DNA of 64,000 nt from Eurosta solidaginis (GCF_040869045.1 NC_090320.1:236996978-237060977); one strand, 5' to 3'; shown: positions 31,861 to 45,343, numbered from the stretch's first letter. Translations and numbers: made by a program. Notes: a model not told the origin generated them from the letters alone.

Positions 31861-33126
31861 GGGACTGGAGCCAACACAGAACGCACCCCCTTTCGAAGCG
31901 CATCTGACGAGCGAATCTTTGTAGATTATTGGTAATCACTGGTTAGAACCGCCATGCAAAGAAGCATCGGCTACACCGAACCGATATAAGCTGTCCTGAT
32001 CATTGCGGGATATATCTTCTCGCTGAGCGAATGGGAAGAGTGTAGAGATGATCTTGAAATACACGCGCAAGAAGAACCGATTCGATGCTGGCAATCACAG
32101 TATGCAGCTGCACCGCCGAAAAGTTGACAAGAGAACTAATATCCTAACTGAGCCCATGGTTGAAGTGATCACACTGATAGATCGACTTTTGCGTGACACA
32201 ATATCTAATTGAAAGTGGTTGCTTCTGTAAATATCTCCACATAGTATTTAAGGTCAAAAATCCGAACTGCCTGCACTGCGGAAAAATAAGAGATACTTGC
32301 CAACTTATCCCCTGGCAGCGTTCCTTAGCGACGGAAGGGCCACGGCTAGGTATACACTTTTGGCTGCCTAGCCTCAGAGTTCACCCGTACCTGAAATTAT
32401 GCTTAATGCCATCCCAGGTGCCGTCTATTATCGTTCCGAGTCATTGGGGCTAGTACCAGAAGGTGTCATTACCTTACCATACCGGATTCAATCCAGCAAG
32501 AACTGACCACATCCGTGACACTTCTTCAAACTTCAGGGAGTGTTTTTGTGGATAAATCAAGAACTTTCACTCCTTGGCTCCGAAAGACTTACATATATAA
32601 TGCTGAAATAGGGATGGCTACCTTCATCTTCTCGCCTAAACTGAAGTCTCCTCCCATAAATCCAAAGCTAAAACTCAAACAGGTGCACAAATATCCCAAC
32701 AGGTGAAAGGTCTGCTATATATATAGTGAGATTATAGAGAAATAAATCATTGAAATCTTTTTAGATTAATAGCTTTGACAGTCTAAAAAAAAAGATTGTA
32801 AATGGCAAACGCAACGCGCTAAATCCCACTTTTCCTTTCAATACCACGCGCAACTTCATTACGAGCAGCAGCAGCACTGCGCATGCGTTCGGCTCCTCAA
32901 TAAAAATTGTGCTGAGAAAAAACAAGAAAAGTAACAGAGGAGACTGGAACGCTACTAAAGTGACGACAGTCGTTTAGAGAATTCAAACAAATCTCATAAT
33001 TAGCGTACGAAGGTCAATAGCCAAATCACAAAGGGGCTATTGTCGATAATATATAAATCCGCGGCAATCACATACTCATCTCATTTAGACGAACATCTGC
33101 TTTTGTGTTAATCTTTGTTTTATTAT
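31861..33126. other. No supported gene
   Basis: The first ~120 bp may be decayed LINE sequence. The short ORFs at 32193-32453 and 32515-32706 have no motif. The last ~70 bp before the HINE-A element contain ATATATAAATCC at about 33049, a TATA-like word without other support. Confidence 0.35.
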
Positions 33127-36100
33127 TATACTCAGTTGAGCAGAGCTCACAGAGTATATTAAGTTTGATTGGATAACGGTTGGTTGTACATATATAAAGG
33201 AATCGAGATAGATATAGACTTCCATATATCAAAATAATCAGGATCGAAAAAAAATTTGATTGAGCCATGGCCGTCCGTCCGTCCGTTAACACGATAACTT
33301 GAGTAAATTTTGAGGTATCTTGATGAAATTTGGTATGTAGATTCCTGAGAACTAATCCCAGATCGCTATTTAAAATGAACGATATCGGACTATAACCACG
33401 CCCACTTTTTCGATATCGAAAATTTCGAAAAACCGAAAAAGTGCGATAATTTATTACAAAAGACCGATAAAGCGACGAAACTTGGTAGATGAGTTGAACT
33501 TATTACGCAAAATAGAAAATTAGTAAAATTTTGGACAATGGGCGTGGCACCGCCCACTTTTAAAAGAAGGCAGGAACGTTACACTTATTACTATATGTAC
33601 GCTTAATAAAAATTAGCAAAATCGGAGAAGGACCACGCCCACTTTTAAAAAAAGTAAAAGTAAAATTTTAACAAAAAATTTAATATCTTTGCAGTATATA
33701 AGTAAATTATGTCAAGATTCAACTCCTGTAATGATATGGTGCAACAAAATACAAAAATAAAAGAAAATTAAAAAATGGGCGTGGCTCCGCCCTTTTTCAT
33801 TTAATTTGTCTAGGATACTTTTAACGCCATAAGTCGAACAAAAATTAACCAATCCTTTTGAAATTTGGTAGAGGCATACATTTTATGGCGTTAACTGTTT
33901 TCTGTGAAAATGAGCGAAATCGGTTAATGCCACGCCCAGTTTTTATACACAGTCGTCCGTCTGTCCTTCCGCATGGCCGTTAACACGATAACTTCAGCAA
34001 AAATCGATATATCTTTACTAAACTCAGTTCACGTACTTATCTGAACTCACTTTATCTTGGTATGAAAAATGAACGAAATCCGACTATGACTACGCCCACT
34101 TTTTCGATATCGAAAATTACGACAATTGAAAAAAATGCCATAATTCTATACCAAATACGAAAAAAGGAATGAAACATGGTAAGGTAATTGGATTGGTTCA
34201 TTGACGCGAAATATAACTTTAGAAAAAACTTTATAAAATGGTTGTGACACCTACCATATTAAGTAGAAGAAAATGAAAAAGTCCTGCAGGGCGAAATAAA
34301 AAACCCTTAAAATCTTGGCAGGTATTACATATATAAATAAATTAGCGGTATCCAACAGATGATGTTCTGGGTCACCCTGGTCCACATTTTGGTCGATATC
34401 TGGAAAACGCCTTCACATATACAACTACCACCACTCCCTTTTAAAACTCTCATTAATACCTTTAATTTGATACCCATATCGTACAAACTCATTCTAGAGT
34501 CACCCCTGGTCCACCTTTATTGCGATATTTCGAAAAGGCGAACACCTATACAACGAAAGCCCACTCCCTTTTAAAAATAATCATTAACACCTTTCATTTG
34601 ATACCCATATCGTACAAACAAAGTCTAGAGTCACCCCTGGTCCAGAAAGGCCCACTCCCTCTTAAAATACTCATTAACTCCTTTCGTTTGATACCCATAT
34701 TGCACAAACGAATTCTAGAGTCACCCCTGGCCCACCTTTTTGGCGATATCTCGAAACGGCGTCCACCTATGGAACTAAGGATTACTCCCTTTTAAAATAC
34801 TCATTAACACCTTTCATTTGATACCATATCGTACAAACGCATTCTAGAGTCACACCAGGTCCATCTTTATGGCGATATCTCGAAAAGGCGTCCACCTATA
34901 GAACTAAGGCCCACTCCCTCTTAAAATACTCATTAACACCTTTCATTTGATACCCATATCGTACAAACGCATTCTAGAGTCACACCTGGTCCACCTTTAT
35001 GGCGATATCTCGAAAAGGGGTCCACCTATAGAACTAAGCCCCACGCTCTTTTAAAATAATCATTAACACCTTTCATTTGATACCCATATCATACAAACAA
35101 ATTCTAAAGTCACCCCTGGTCCACCTTCATGGCGATATCTCGAAAAGGCGAACGCCTATAGAACGAAGGCCCACTCCCTTTTAAAAATACGCATTAACAC
35201 CTTTCATTTGATACCCATATCGTACAAACAAAGTCTAGAGTCACCCCTGGTCCACCTTTATTGCGATACCTCGAAAATGCGTCCACCTATAGAACTAAGG
35301 CCCACTCCCTCTTAAAATACTCATTAACTCCTTTCGTTTGATACCCATATTGCACAAACGAATTCTAGAGTCACCCCTGGCCCACCTTTTTGGCGATATC
35401 TCGAAACGGCGTCCTCCTATGGAACTAAGGATTACTCCCTTTTAAAATACTCATTAACACCTTTCATTTGATACCATATCGTACAAACGCATTCTAGAGT
35501 CACACCAGGTCCATCTTTATAGCGATATCTCGAAAAGGCGTCCACCTATAGATCTAAGGCCCACTCCCTCTTAAAATACTCATTAACACCTTTCATTTGA
35601 TACCCATCTTGTACAAACGCATTCTAGAGTCACACCTGGTCCACCTTTATGGCGATATCTCGAAAAGGGGTCCACCTATAGAACTAAGCCCCACGCTCTT
35701 TTAAAATAATCATTAACACCTTTCATTTGATACCCATATCATACAAACAAATTCTAAAGTCACCCCTGGTCCACCTTTATGGCGATATCTCGAAAAGGCG
35801 AACGCCTATAGAACGAAGGCCCACTCCCTTTTAAAATGCTCATTAACACCTTTCATTTGATAGCCATATCGTACAAACGCATTCTAGAGTCAACCCTGAT
35901 CCATCTTTATGGCTATATCCCTAAATGGAGTCCACCTATAGAACTATGGCCCACTCCCTCATAAAATACTCTTTAATGCCTTTCATTTGATACCCATCTT
36001 GTACAAACGCATTCTAGAGTCACCCCTGGCCCACCTTTATGGCGATATCTCGAAAAGGCGTCCACCTATAGAACTAAGGCCCACTCCCTTTTAAAATGCT

Positions 36101-37900
36101 CTTGTACAAACGCATTCTAGAGTCACACCTGGTCCACCTTTATGGCGATATCTCGAAAAGGGGTCCACCTATAGAACTAAGCCCCACGCTCTTTTAAAAT
36201 AATCATTAACACCTTTCATTTGATACCCATATCATACAAACAAATTCTAAAGTCACCCCTGGTCCACCTTCATGGCGATATCTCGAAAAGGCGAACGCCT
36301 ATAGAACGAAGGCCCACTCCCTTTTAAAAATACGCATTAACACCTTTCATTTGATACCCATATCGTACAAACAAAGTCTAGAGTCACCCCTGGTCCACCT
36401 TTATTGCGATACCTCGAAAATGCGTCCACCTATAGAACTAAGGCCCACTCCCTCTTAAAATACTCATTAACTCCTTTCGTTTGATACCCATATTGCACAA
36501 ACGAATTCTAGAGTCACCCCTGGCCCACCTTTATGGCGATATCTCGAAAAGGCGTCCACCTATAGAACTAAGGCCCACTCCCTTTTAAAATGCTCATTAA
36601 CACCTTTCATTTGATAGCCATATCGTACAAACGCATTTTAGAGTCAACCCTGATCCATCTTTATGGCTATATCCCTAAATGGAGTCCACCTATAGAACTA
36701 TGGCCCACTCCCTCATAAAATACTCTTTAATGCCTTTCATTTGATACCCATCTTGTACAAACGCATTCTAGAGTCACACCTGGTCCATCTTTATAGCGAT
36801 ATCTCGAAAAGGGGTCCACCTATAGAACTAAGCCCCACGCTCTTTTAAAATAATCATTAACACCTTTCATTTGATACCCATATCATACAAACAAATTCTA
36901 AAGTCACCCCTGGTCCACCTTTATGGCGATATCTCGAAAAGGCGAACGCCTATAGAACGAAGGCCCACTCCCTTTTAAAAATACGCATTAACACCTTTCA
37001 TTTGATACCCATATCGTACAAACAAAGTCTGGAGTCACCCCTGGTCCACCTTTATTGCGATACCTCGAAAATGCGTCCACCTATAGAACTAAGGCCCACT
37101 CCCTCTTAAAATACTCATTAACACCTTTCATTTGATACCCATCTTGTACAAACGCATTCTAGAGTCACACCTGGTCCACCTTTATGGCGATATCTCGAAA
37201 AGGGGTCCACCTATAGAACTAAGCCCCACGCTCTTTTAAAATAATCATTAACACCTTTCATTTGATACCCATATCATACAAACAAATTCTAAAGTCACCC
37301 CTGGTCCACCTTCATGGCGATATCTCGAAAAGGCGAACGCCTATAGAACGAAGGCCCACTCCCTCTTAAAATACTCATTAACTCCTTTCGTTTGATACCC
37401 ATATTGCACAAACGAATTCTAGAGTCACCCCTGGCCCACCTTTTTGGCGATATCTCGAAACGGCGTCCTCCTATGGAACTAAGGATTACTCCCTTTTAAA
37501 ATACTCATTAACACCTTTCACTTGATACCCATATTGTACAAACACATACTAGAGTCACCCCTGGTCCACCCTTATGGCGATATCTCGAAAAGGCGTCCTT
37601 CCACCCATAGAACTAAGGCCAACTCCATTTTAAAATACTCATTAGCACCTTTCACTTGATACCCATATCATACAACACACATTCTAGAGTCACCCCTGGT
37701 CCACCTTTAGAACTATGGCCCACTCCCTCATAAAATACTCTTTAATGCCTTTCATTTGATACACATGTCATACAAACACATTCCAGGGTTTCCCTCGGTT
37801 CATTTTTGTACATGGTTCTTTTCCCTTATGTTGTCACCATAGCTCTCAACTGAGTATGTAAGGTTCGGTTATACCCGAACTTAACCTTCCTTAATGTTTT
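33127..37900 (+). repeat. HINE-A element, full-length, ~4.77 kb
   Basis: It starts TATACTCAGTTGAG (33127) and ends with a hairpin at 37863-37880 and CCTTCCTTAATGTTTT (about 37900). ACTCAGTTGAG at 33130-33140 is the perfect reverse complement of CTCAACTGAGT at 37845-37855. The order is 5' arm (to about 34340) with a GTCC microsatellite at 33270-33285 and several CCACGCCCACTTTT phrases, minisatellite core (34350-37800), 3' end. No protein is encoded. The short frames at 34359-34795 are repeat by-products. The structure is that of DINE-1/HINE elements, thought to be moved by Helentron Rep-helicase from elsewhere. Confidence 0.88.
34350..37800 (+). repeat. 130-bp minisatellite core of HINE-A (about 26 units)
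   Basis: The unit holds TCTAGAGTCACCCCTGGTCC, ATGGCGATATCTCGAAAAGG, GCCCACTCCCTTTTAAAATA and CATTAACACCTTTCATTTGA. A variant unit with CTCCTTTCGTTTG and ATTGCACAAACG recurs at about 34675, 35330, 36470 and 37380. That spacing shows multi-unit blocks were copied (higher-order repeats). Confidence 0.9.
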
Positions 37901-37929
37901 TCTTATGACGTTGTATTTACTGTTTTTTT

Positions 37930-38465
37930 TATACTCAGCTGAGCTGAGCTCGCAGAGTAGGTATATTAATTTTGTTCGCATAACGGTACCCCGTAACGGC
38001 ATAAACTAAGATTAGATATAGATTTCCATATATAAAAATGATCTGGGCGAAAAAAGAAATTAATTTAGCCATGTCCGTCCGTCCGTCCGTCTGTCCGTAA
38101 ACACGATAACTTGAGTAAATTTTGAGGTATCTCAATGAAATTTGGTATGTAAGTTCCTGAGAACTCATCTCAGATCGCTATTTAAAATGAACGAAATCAC
38201 ACTATAACCACGCCCTCTTTTTCGATATCGAAAGTTTAGAAAAACCGAAAAAGTGCGTAAATGCATTACCAAAGATGGAAAAAGCGATGAAACTTGGTAG
38301 GTGGGTTGACCTTATGACGCAGAATAGAAAGTTAGTAAAATTTTGGGAATGGGCGTAGCACCGCCCACTTTTAAAAGAAGGTAATTTAAAAGTTTTGCAA
38401 GCTGTAATTTGGCAGCTGAGTATGTAATGTTCGGTTACACCAGAACTTAGCCTTCCTTACTTGTT
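37930..38465 (+). repeat. HINE-A deletion derivative, ~536 bp
   Basis: It begins TATACTCAGCTGAGCTGAGC (37930), contains the GTCC microsatellite (38073-38097) and part of the 5' arm. It then jumps to the 3' end: CAGCTGAGTATGTAATGTTC and CTTCCTTACTTG (about 38463). The hairpin at 38429-38446 has one mismatch. The minisatellite core is wholly absent. It lies 30 bp after the full-length copy, in the same orientation, beside a T run. Confidence 0.85.
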
Positions 38466-39009
38466 TTTAATATATTTTTTTTGCAAAGGTCTGAATTGGC
38501 AAACTTATGGTTAACGCTAAAGAGAGCCCGCGTCAGTAACAAAAACAACAACACTGTTGACGGCCTTCATTTATCACCAAATCGAAATTGTTTCCGCAAA
38601 CGATTAATTTTGTTCGATTTACGTATTGACTAATTTTTAATAATGAGACTATAATAATATACTGCTGAGGTGAAAAAACGATCTAATAACGCAGCATGAG
38701 ATTGCGGGCATTACGGCTTATCTTCTAAACACTTTGATCAGATGTCTTGTTTTTCAAATATGCGAAATAATTAATAGGCGGTAACTGGTGGCAATTGTGG
38801 TGCCTTATATGCAGTGAGAAAGAGACTTTGCCGACAAGGTCTAATGCTGACGTCTGTGGACGAGCTTTTAATTATAGCCGGCATCAACGCGAGGTAATTA
38901 TAAATCTTATTTAGCTCAATAAATACTCCGGCGTAGACATAAAAATAGTGCCTAACAATTATAGTTTGTCGTCGCGCAACTGGTCAAAAAACGAAATCGC
39001 TGATATACA
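38466..39009. other. No supported gene
   Basis: No ORF, motif or second copy seen; possibly single-copy spacer. Confidence 0.35.
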
Positions 39010-40852
39010 CACTGAGAGAAATGGTGCTAGTAAAATCAACAACGCGGTTATGTTGTTCTTGACTTAACGGAGATTCGGTGAAATTGATCGAATTATGGTT
39101 AATTCGACCGAGTTCTTTGTCAAGCGAACAAATTTGTTTAGTCATTTCAACAGAAAAGGAATTGCCGCTCTTAAGTTAACAAAATTCTGTAAAATTTACA
39201 GATTCCTAATCAATCTAACTAATTTTTCTGTTAACACAACTGATCTGACTGGTCATTTCAACAGCGATCAACGGATAATACATGAGCAAATTTTAAAGAG
39301 AATTTTTCGCTCACTGGGCTCTCTATTTTGTACTTATGACGATGGTGCCACTTGTTAGAAAAAACACCAAAATAATAAAACCACCAAATCGAAAAAACAC
39401 ACAAATTGGGAAAGCAACAAAAAACTAGTTTTTCAGTTATCAGTACAAAACGAAAAACCCTTTTTTAAATTTATTGTGCAAAAAATTATGAGAAACCGGG
39501 ACACCTATTTATCGGGTACAATTTTGCTACTTCCCATCCAAGCGAAATGCAAAATTGCGCCCTCTTGTTGTAAAAGTTTTGTTTGAACGAACAGGATTTT
39601 TCTAAGGTTAGTAACATTTTGTTCAAGTTTTTATGAATTTTCACTCACGCGAACGATCCTAATAAGATAACAAAAACATCCTTTTTTAATGTTGATGTTT
39701 CCGACAACATAAAAGTTTAAGCTGTTTTGGAATCGTTTCAACTTAAAGTGTTACGAAAATTAAACTTGCCGAATTACATGTAAAGTTACTCCAGTGGTCA
39801 ATTACCTTCTAGCGATTTGATTCTTTACTTTTCTATAACTTACAAGTTCCCTATTTAAAATGTTATTTCCAACATTTATACTAAAAGCTTTGTTCGAAAC
39901 AATCAAGTGTGGCAACTACATGTGAGAGAAGAAACTTAGAATGAGCTGAGCTGCAACTGAAAGAATTGGGAAACAGTTTTGTGACTTCTATTTTCATTTC
40001 TATTTGCAAAGCGAAGTTCAAAACTATAAATTAAATAAATTATAAAATATAAAATTTGGTGAAAGTGCGCTTAATAAAACCAAATAATAAAGTGTATAAT
40101 ATTTATTGTGTGCCAGCATATTTGATGTAAGCCCAACTGAAGTTCGGTTAGCAAGTGCGTACATAACTATGTATATGTAGCAAGCATGCGTATTTATGCA
40201 TTGACATATTTACGTATGTATGTATATTAGACCGGGTCGATTTATTAACCTATATCGCGCCATCGATTTTTCGATAGAATTTGGGCTCAGGAAAAAAGTT
40301 CCACTACGCATACCCAAAAAAATAATTTTGAGCCTTCAAAATTTCAACAATTTTTTCGATTTTTTATGCATTTTTTCATTTTCAAGGCTCCAAATCAATT
40401 TTTATGTATTTTTTTCCGTGTCAATTGGCAAATGCAAAATTGGTAAATGCAGTTTTTTGACAAAAAAAAAAAATCTTTTATGGAGATTTAGAAAAATTTT
40501 GGTCAAAAAATAGATTTTTTTTTTGCAGGCTCAAAAATAATTTTTTTGGGTATGCGTACTGGAACTTGTTTTCCTGAGCCAAAATCCTATCGAAAAATCG
40601 ATGGCGCGATATAAGTTAACTTTCGTCCATACAAATCGACCCAGGTTAATGTATATGGCAACATAGGTACTTTCGTACAAAGCTGTCGCAACAACTTTTT
40701 TTTGTTCATTTGACTACTAAAACGGTCAATTACGAATCAAAGATTTGTGTACAGTTGATTCAACGTCTTGTTGCGATGGATACAAATTTACAGAAATTTC
40801 GATTGAATTCACCTGTATTTCGGTTAATTTTACCAGTCTCTTTCTTTTAGTG
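39010..40852. mobile_element. TIR element C, copy 1 (1.84 kb, no transposase)
   Basis: Ends CACTGAGAGAAATGGTGCTA (39010) and ACCAGTCTCTTTCTTTTAGTG (40852) are imperfect inverted repeats of about 30 bp (GTAAAATCAA / TTAATTTTAC inside). A second copy at 46054-57031 shares most of the internal sequence. No coding sequence was recognised; the 87-residue frame at 39095 is AT-driven. A foldback element sits inside at 40231-40646. No clear target duplication, so the superfamily is undetermined. Confidence 0.7.
40231..40646. mobile_element. 416-bp foldback element
   Basis: ACCGGGTCGATTTATT and ACAAATCGACCCAGGT form the ends. Long arms follow: ATATCGCGCCATCGATTTTT...TACGCATACCC on the left and GGGTATGCGT...AAAAATCGATGGCGCGATAT on the right. 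Together the arms are about 85-100 bp per side. Copy 2 of TIR element C lacks this insert. A right-arm-only copy lies at 57480-57655. Confidence 0.8.
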
Positions 40853-42431
40853 AATGCTCACTTCGCATTATTTTTTCAAAAAATTAATAAATTACAATGA
40901 ATTTAAATAAAATATTCCAAGTTGAACATATTTTCAAATTGTCCTCAAGTTATTAAAAAAGCAAGTTACCCGAAAAAGGTGCCGAATTTTATATCTCGAT
41001 TGGCTGAAAGAATAAGCGAGATCGGTGATGCAGTGGGTTAAATTCTCTTTTGAAATGATTCTCAGCTCACACTTAAGTTGCATATATCTTCAACACGTAT
41101 GAGAAGGGTTTCAAAAATCACTTTATTTGCTTAACTACAAAATGGCGTCTGCTTTGATTTTCACAATTCATCATTCAACACCCAAGTCTCCTGGTTTGAC
41201 ATTTCCTAAAGTTGGCGGCCCTATCCCCAACTAGTTCCTTGGAGTAAATCACTTTGAACCATGTTTAAATATGACCAACACGTGACGGCTCCTATTACAA
41301 ATGTGAATACGTAGGCACATTTGTTAACCAGGTTAGGCTTTGTCCTTCGCAAGAACACTCAAAGTGGTGAAGCAAAAGCTTTATCAAGACAGTCGAACAA
41401 ATGAGCGGGTATTCTACTACCCTAACGTAGGGGATAGTCGAACTAGTCTGAAAACTGAAGGCGGTCATCCACAATGAGCTCTTATATCATAAAGCTGGAA
41501 ACAAAGACTATTGAAATCAATGTATCGAACATAAACGTCTGCAAATTTTGGTCTAAATTTTAAAACGGTCCATGTAAAGTTTTAATTATATAGATGCGCC
41601 AAGGATTATACGATTTTCACCCATGTATTACCCAATGATATCCACTTAGACTGCTTATGATTTCGAGGGCAGCATCCTTGGCCGATTAGTTACTACCTAA
41701 CGTTTCAAGATGTTTTTTGGTGTAGCTCGGAAGCATAGTGCGACAAAAACATCTGTCAGAAAGTCTTCGGAGCTACACTTAGAGCTTCTAGGAAAGTGAC
41801 GTCGGCCAGGATGCGTTGTAGCGACTGGTGGTCGAGATTACTACTGTTCGCACGTCGGGAATTGTAGCTCCTAGAAACACTGAAAACTGAAGGCGCTTCT
41901 GGCGCGATCAACAATAAGCCAGCATTGACGCTAATCGTTAAAACTGTGCCACGAGAGTCACGACTATTAGTAGATAATTAATAGCAACCGCAAGTCGTCT
42001 TTTGGCGTGACCTGCATGTAGCCACAAATGATTTCAAGAAATCGTGCAGGCGACGGGTATTCGAGTTAACCCAGCACATCCCCTTCGGTGAAACTACGCT
42101 AAAAAAGTGTGACCATTTTAAGTATTTCTCCCTCTCTCCGCAAGGAGATACTCCCGAAATGTTTTGTTCGATCCGCGAGATTTTGAGGCAAAAACCCCGG
42201 ATCTTTCCGATATGGCCGAAACGTCGATTTCCTTATATACATATAAACAAAACCTTTCCAAATATTATTTTTTTAAATTTTCGCTTTACAAGCCTCCCAG
42301 ATATTCATCCGCAATTTAGTGATATTGTTCCACATCGTCAAACATACCATTGACGTCAGCAGTATGTTTCCATATTCATTAGTTGTGGAAAATGTGATAC
42401 TCTGAAGTCCAGCCATTCAATTCAGAGGTTT
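40853..42431. other. No supported gene
   Basis: Contains two related phrases (CTGAAAACTGAAGGCG at about 41448 and 41882). No recognisable ORF; the 64-residue frame at 42159 has no motif. Confidence 0.35.
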
Positions 42432-43112
42432 ACGCCTAGGACCTACCTAATTATTTTCTAGCTTTTAGTGGTATTATTACTTAATGTAAGTATTGTTTTC
42501 AATAAAGCCGTTTAACTTTATTTAATTGCCTATTATTTCTTATTCTATTTAGTGACTCATTATTACAAGGACTCTTTCCTGACAATTTGTTACAATCTAA
42601 GTCCTCAATACATAATCCTTCCAAAGACTTTACCCGACGCGCTTGTATGCTTGTCGCTCCTCGAAATACAAAATATTTTGATGTCACTTCTACCGGACTG
42701 TATATTACATACAGTTCCAAATATGAGCCAAATCGGACATAATAGGTCGCTTTCTATTCTTGTATGTATTATGTGTACCAAATATGAGCCAAATCGGACC
42801 CCAAATACGATTTTTGTGAATATCTCTATCATTGCGCCACCTAGCGGCGATTTTTTCCACAGGTCGCTTTCTATTCTTGTATGTATTAAGGGTTCCAAAT
42901 ATGAGCCAAATCAGACCACAAATACGATTTTTGTGAATATCTGGATACTTGCGCCGGCGACTTTTTTTCTTATTATTGCATTGTCATCGGGTTCTGCACT
43001 ATATTCCAAGTTTAAAGCTTGTAGCTTATCGGGAAGTTACTTAAATTTCAATTACAAAATTCGTGCCAGCCGTCCACCCTGTCAAGTCAATCAATATAAA
43101 ACCGTTTAAAAA
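42432..43112 (+). repeat. Repeat D element, short uninterrupted copy
   Basis: Left arm CTAGGACCTACCTAATTATT (42438), then about two 118-bp units (CCAAATATGAGCCAAATC at 42717, 42779 and 42893). The right arm is GCTTGTAGCTTATCGGGAAG, ending with ATAAAACCGTTTAAAA near 43110. It gives the complete outline of the element split at 7440-11090. The frames on both strands here are repeat by-products. Confidence 0.75.
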
Positions 43113-43119
43113 CATCGCT

Positions 43120-43610
43120 TGACCTAGGAAAGGAAGACCGCTCTGATAGTAAGCCTAATGAGAGAAAAGAAAAACTGAAGCCGAAGCGCGAGGAGTTTGA
43201 GATGCTGGCTGATAGAAATAACGAGAAAGCCTATGACGAAGTGAGAAAAGCAATATCGTAAAAAGTCGGAGAAGGTTACAAATTATCCGCCGGCTAATAC
43301 AAACAGAGCCACAAAGTGCCTAAGTTTACTACTATACAAACTAAGATCCGGTAAGGACATACCTCCTTCTGATTGGAAATGTAGTATGCTTTGCTTATTA
43401 AGGGACGGCTTCACAAGCTGGGCTAATTACTGTGGAATGAGTCTCCACAACATTCTATTTAAGTTTATGTGCGAAATAATGAAGCCCATCTTGAACCAGC
43501 GTACTGAACTTTGTCTGGACGGCTTCGCAACTGGGCAGACGAAGGATAGGTCGTCAAGTATATCGCTACCCTCTTTCGCTGTTGGGCGTAGTTCTCGCAT
43601 TTAAAGAAGG
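43120..43610 (+). pseudogene. RTE-type LINE fragment (linker and first RT blocks)
   Basis: About 43180-43270 is Lys/Arg/Glu-rich (KLKPKREEFEMLADR). About 43370-43560 reads PSDWKCSMLCLLRDG, WANYCGMSLHNILFKFMCEI and MKPILNQ, then GFATGQTKDRSSSISL. These follow the RTE order (cANYRGISLLNI.YK, then the GFR.GkST.DQI block) but with many substitutions. Not functional. Confidence 0.65.
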
Positions 43611-45340
43611 TGTGGCGTACATCGTCTCAATTTCCATATAGTACAGTTCCGGTTTTCAATCTTACCCATTCTGTAAAGATATTTGCGTAAATAAATATGT
43701 CCGGTTAGAACTTAGGTCAGGTAAAAAAGTCTACCTCTCCGCTGTGTTCGCTACAATCAAAGATTCAGTTCTGGAATTAGCTCTAGTCTACTTTCCTGCG
43801 GTGCTGATGCTTCACTGTTATTGTCAGCATCGGCTCGATTCTTCTCGCGCCTGTATGGCAACATCTATCTTAATTTTCTACCGAGCCTCTGTCGTATACT
43901 ACTTTTCATTCCTTAGCCGCCATAAAGGTTAAGTTTGAATGGACTTGCTCTTCTTGGTTTTTCTATTTCGGAACTCAAAGTTAGCAGCAGAATGAAGGAG
44001 GGATCCTACTTCGTTGGCAAGGTCACGTGTGGAAGAGTTAGATCTCCGAATTTTTTCTAGCTGGTATCAGTCATCGTAACAAAGTGTTAGCTGAGAAGAT
44101 AGTCTTTCAAACATTCTTCCCCCAGATTGCAGCCGCGAAATGTAACATGTCCCAAGGAATCGAGTACTAATAAAGATCTCTCATAGACTAAATATGTTTA
44201 TAGTGGTTATATGTTGTACGGGGCTGCAATCAATTTTACCGTCATTAATCCAGTGCAAAGAGATTGCAGCTCTGCTGATCAGTCATAGTGATGCAAGGCC
44301 ATATCTCGCTCCTCCGATATCAAGATTAAATCCGCGCCATTCTAGCTCATCGGTCATCTTGTTTCTATTAATATTGGCAGTCTACAAAGCACCTCATTAG
44401 GGTTAAAGGATTATATACACTGACTTACCAAATTTGGTGTTATCGAAGCTACCCCGAAAGCATCCTGACTATCAGAAAATATGGCCAACCTGTCTCTCGG
44501 ACAGCGAAAATTTTGAATGGGAAAACATAGTCGTTGAGTACGGGAGATAAGTAGACATTGACGTACTCCCGGCCTTCAAAGATTCCCGCTGCTATTCCTG
44601 AGGATATTTCGAAAAGATATAACGAATATCTTTGCAGGCTTTACATGCTCATAGTCCTCTGTTATACGAAAGAGAATCCTATAGTTTATATCGAATACTG
44701 CCATTTGCCAATCCTAGTGCGTTGCTGCTGATATCGTATAGGAGTCATTAACATTGAGCTCTTTCCATAGTCCCAAGTGTGCCTGTGATATCGTTTTCTT
44801 CATAAAGAGATCGATCGGTGGCTTGTTGCATATCACATTCAGACATTTCTTATAATAATTTCCAGCTTCCTTAAAGAAGTCTAGATATTTGTCTAACTTA
44901 ATTTGTCAAATTTTTGGTTTGACCTCTTTCACATTTTGCAACCTAACAGGATGTCATCCATTTTCAAATCGTGCTTAAAGCATTTACAGTAAAGCGCATC
45001 ACACGTTTGTTATGATTTACTATTAAATTGTCACACTAAATTATTTGCGGTCTAATTTCAAAATCGTGCTTAAGTTAGACATAAGAAATACATTTAAATT
45101 ACGAGACAATGAAACTACGCGTGTGCCATAGTTTTTTGCAAGTATTAAACTGATTGAGGCTTAAATAAACAAAAATGCAAGAAAAAAAATTTTTTAAGAA
45201 CAAACATTTGCTGGACCGCTAATTCGAGCATTAAAATCAAAAACTTAAATGGCATTGAAAAAGTCTTTTTAATGGGCGATGAATCCGTTAGTAACGTCAT
45301 GAAAAATCACGCGTCAATACGAGTTAGGCTATGAGAAAAC
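43611..45340. other. Decayed sequence; possible minus-strand LINE RNase H at 44420-44570
   Basis: On the minus strand about 44440-44530 reads HIFSDSQDAFGVASITPNLV, resembling the DSQ block of a LINE RNase H. I could not extend this convincingly on either side. The rest of the interval shows short ORFs without motifs. Confidence 0.35.
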
Positions 45341-45343
45341 ATT

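Noticed and set aside
34350..37800. Regular direct repeats resembling a CRISPR-type array
   Set aside because: Units are tandem without unique spacers, 130 bp long, and lie in a eukaryotic transposable element.
39010..40852. Assigning TIR element C to P, CACTA or piggyBac
   Set aside because: Ends begin CACTG, but the two copies show no consistent target duplication and no transposase is present.
44420..44570. A full minus-strand LINE across 43.6-44.9 kb
   Set aside because: Only one RNase H-like block could be read. The rest gave no supporting motifs, so it is listed only as a possibility.
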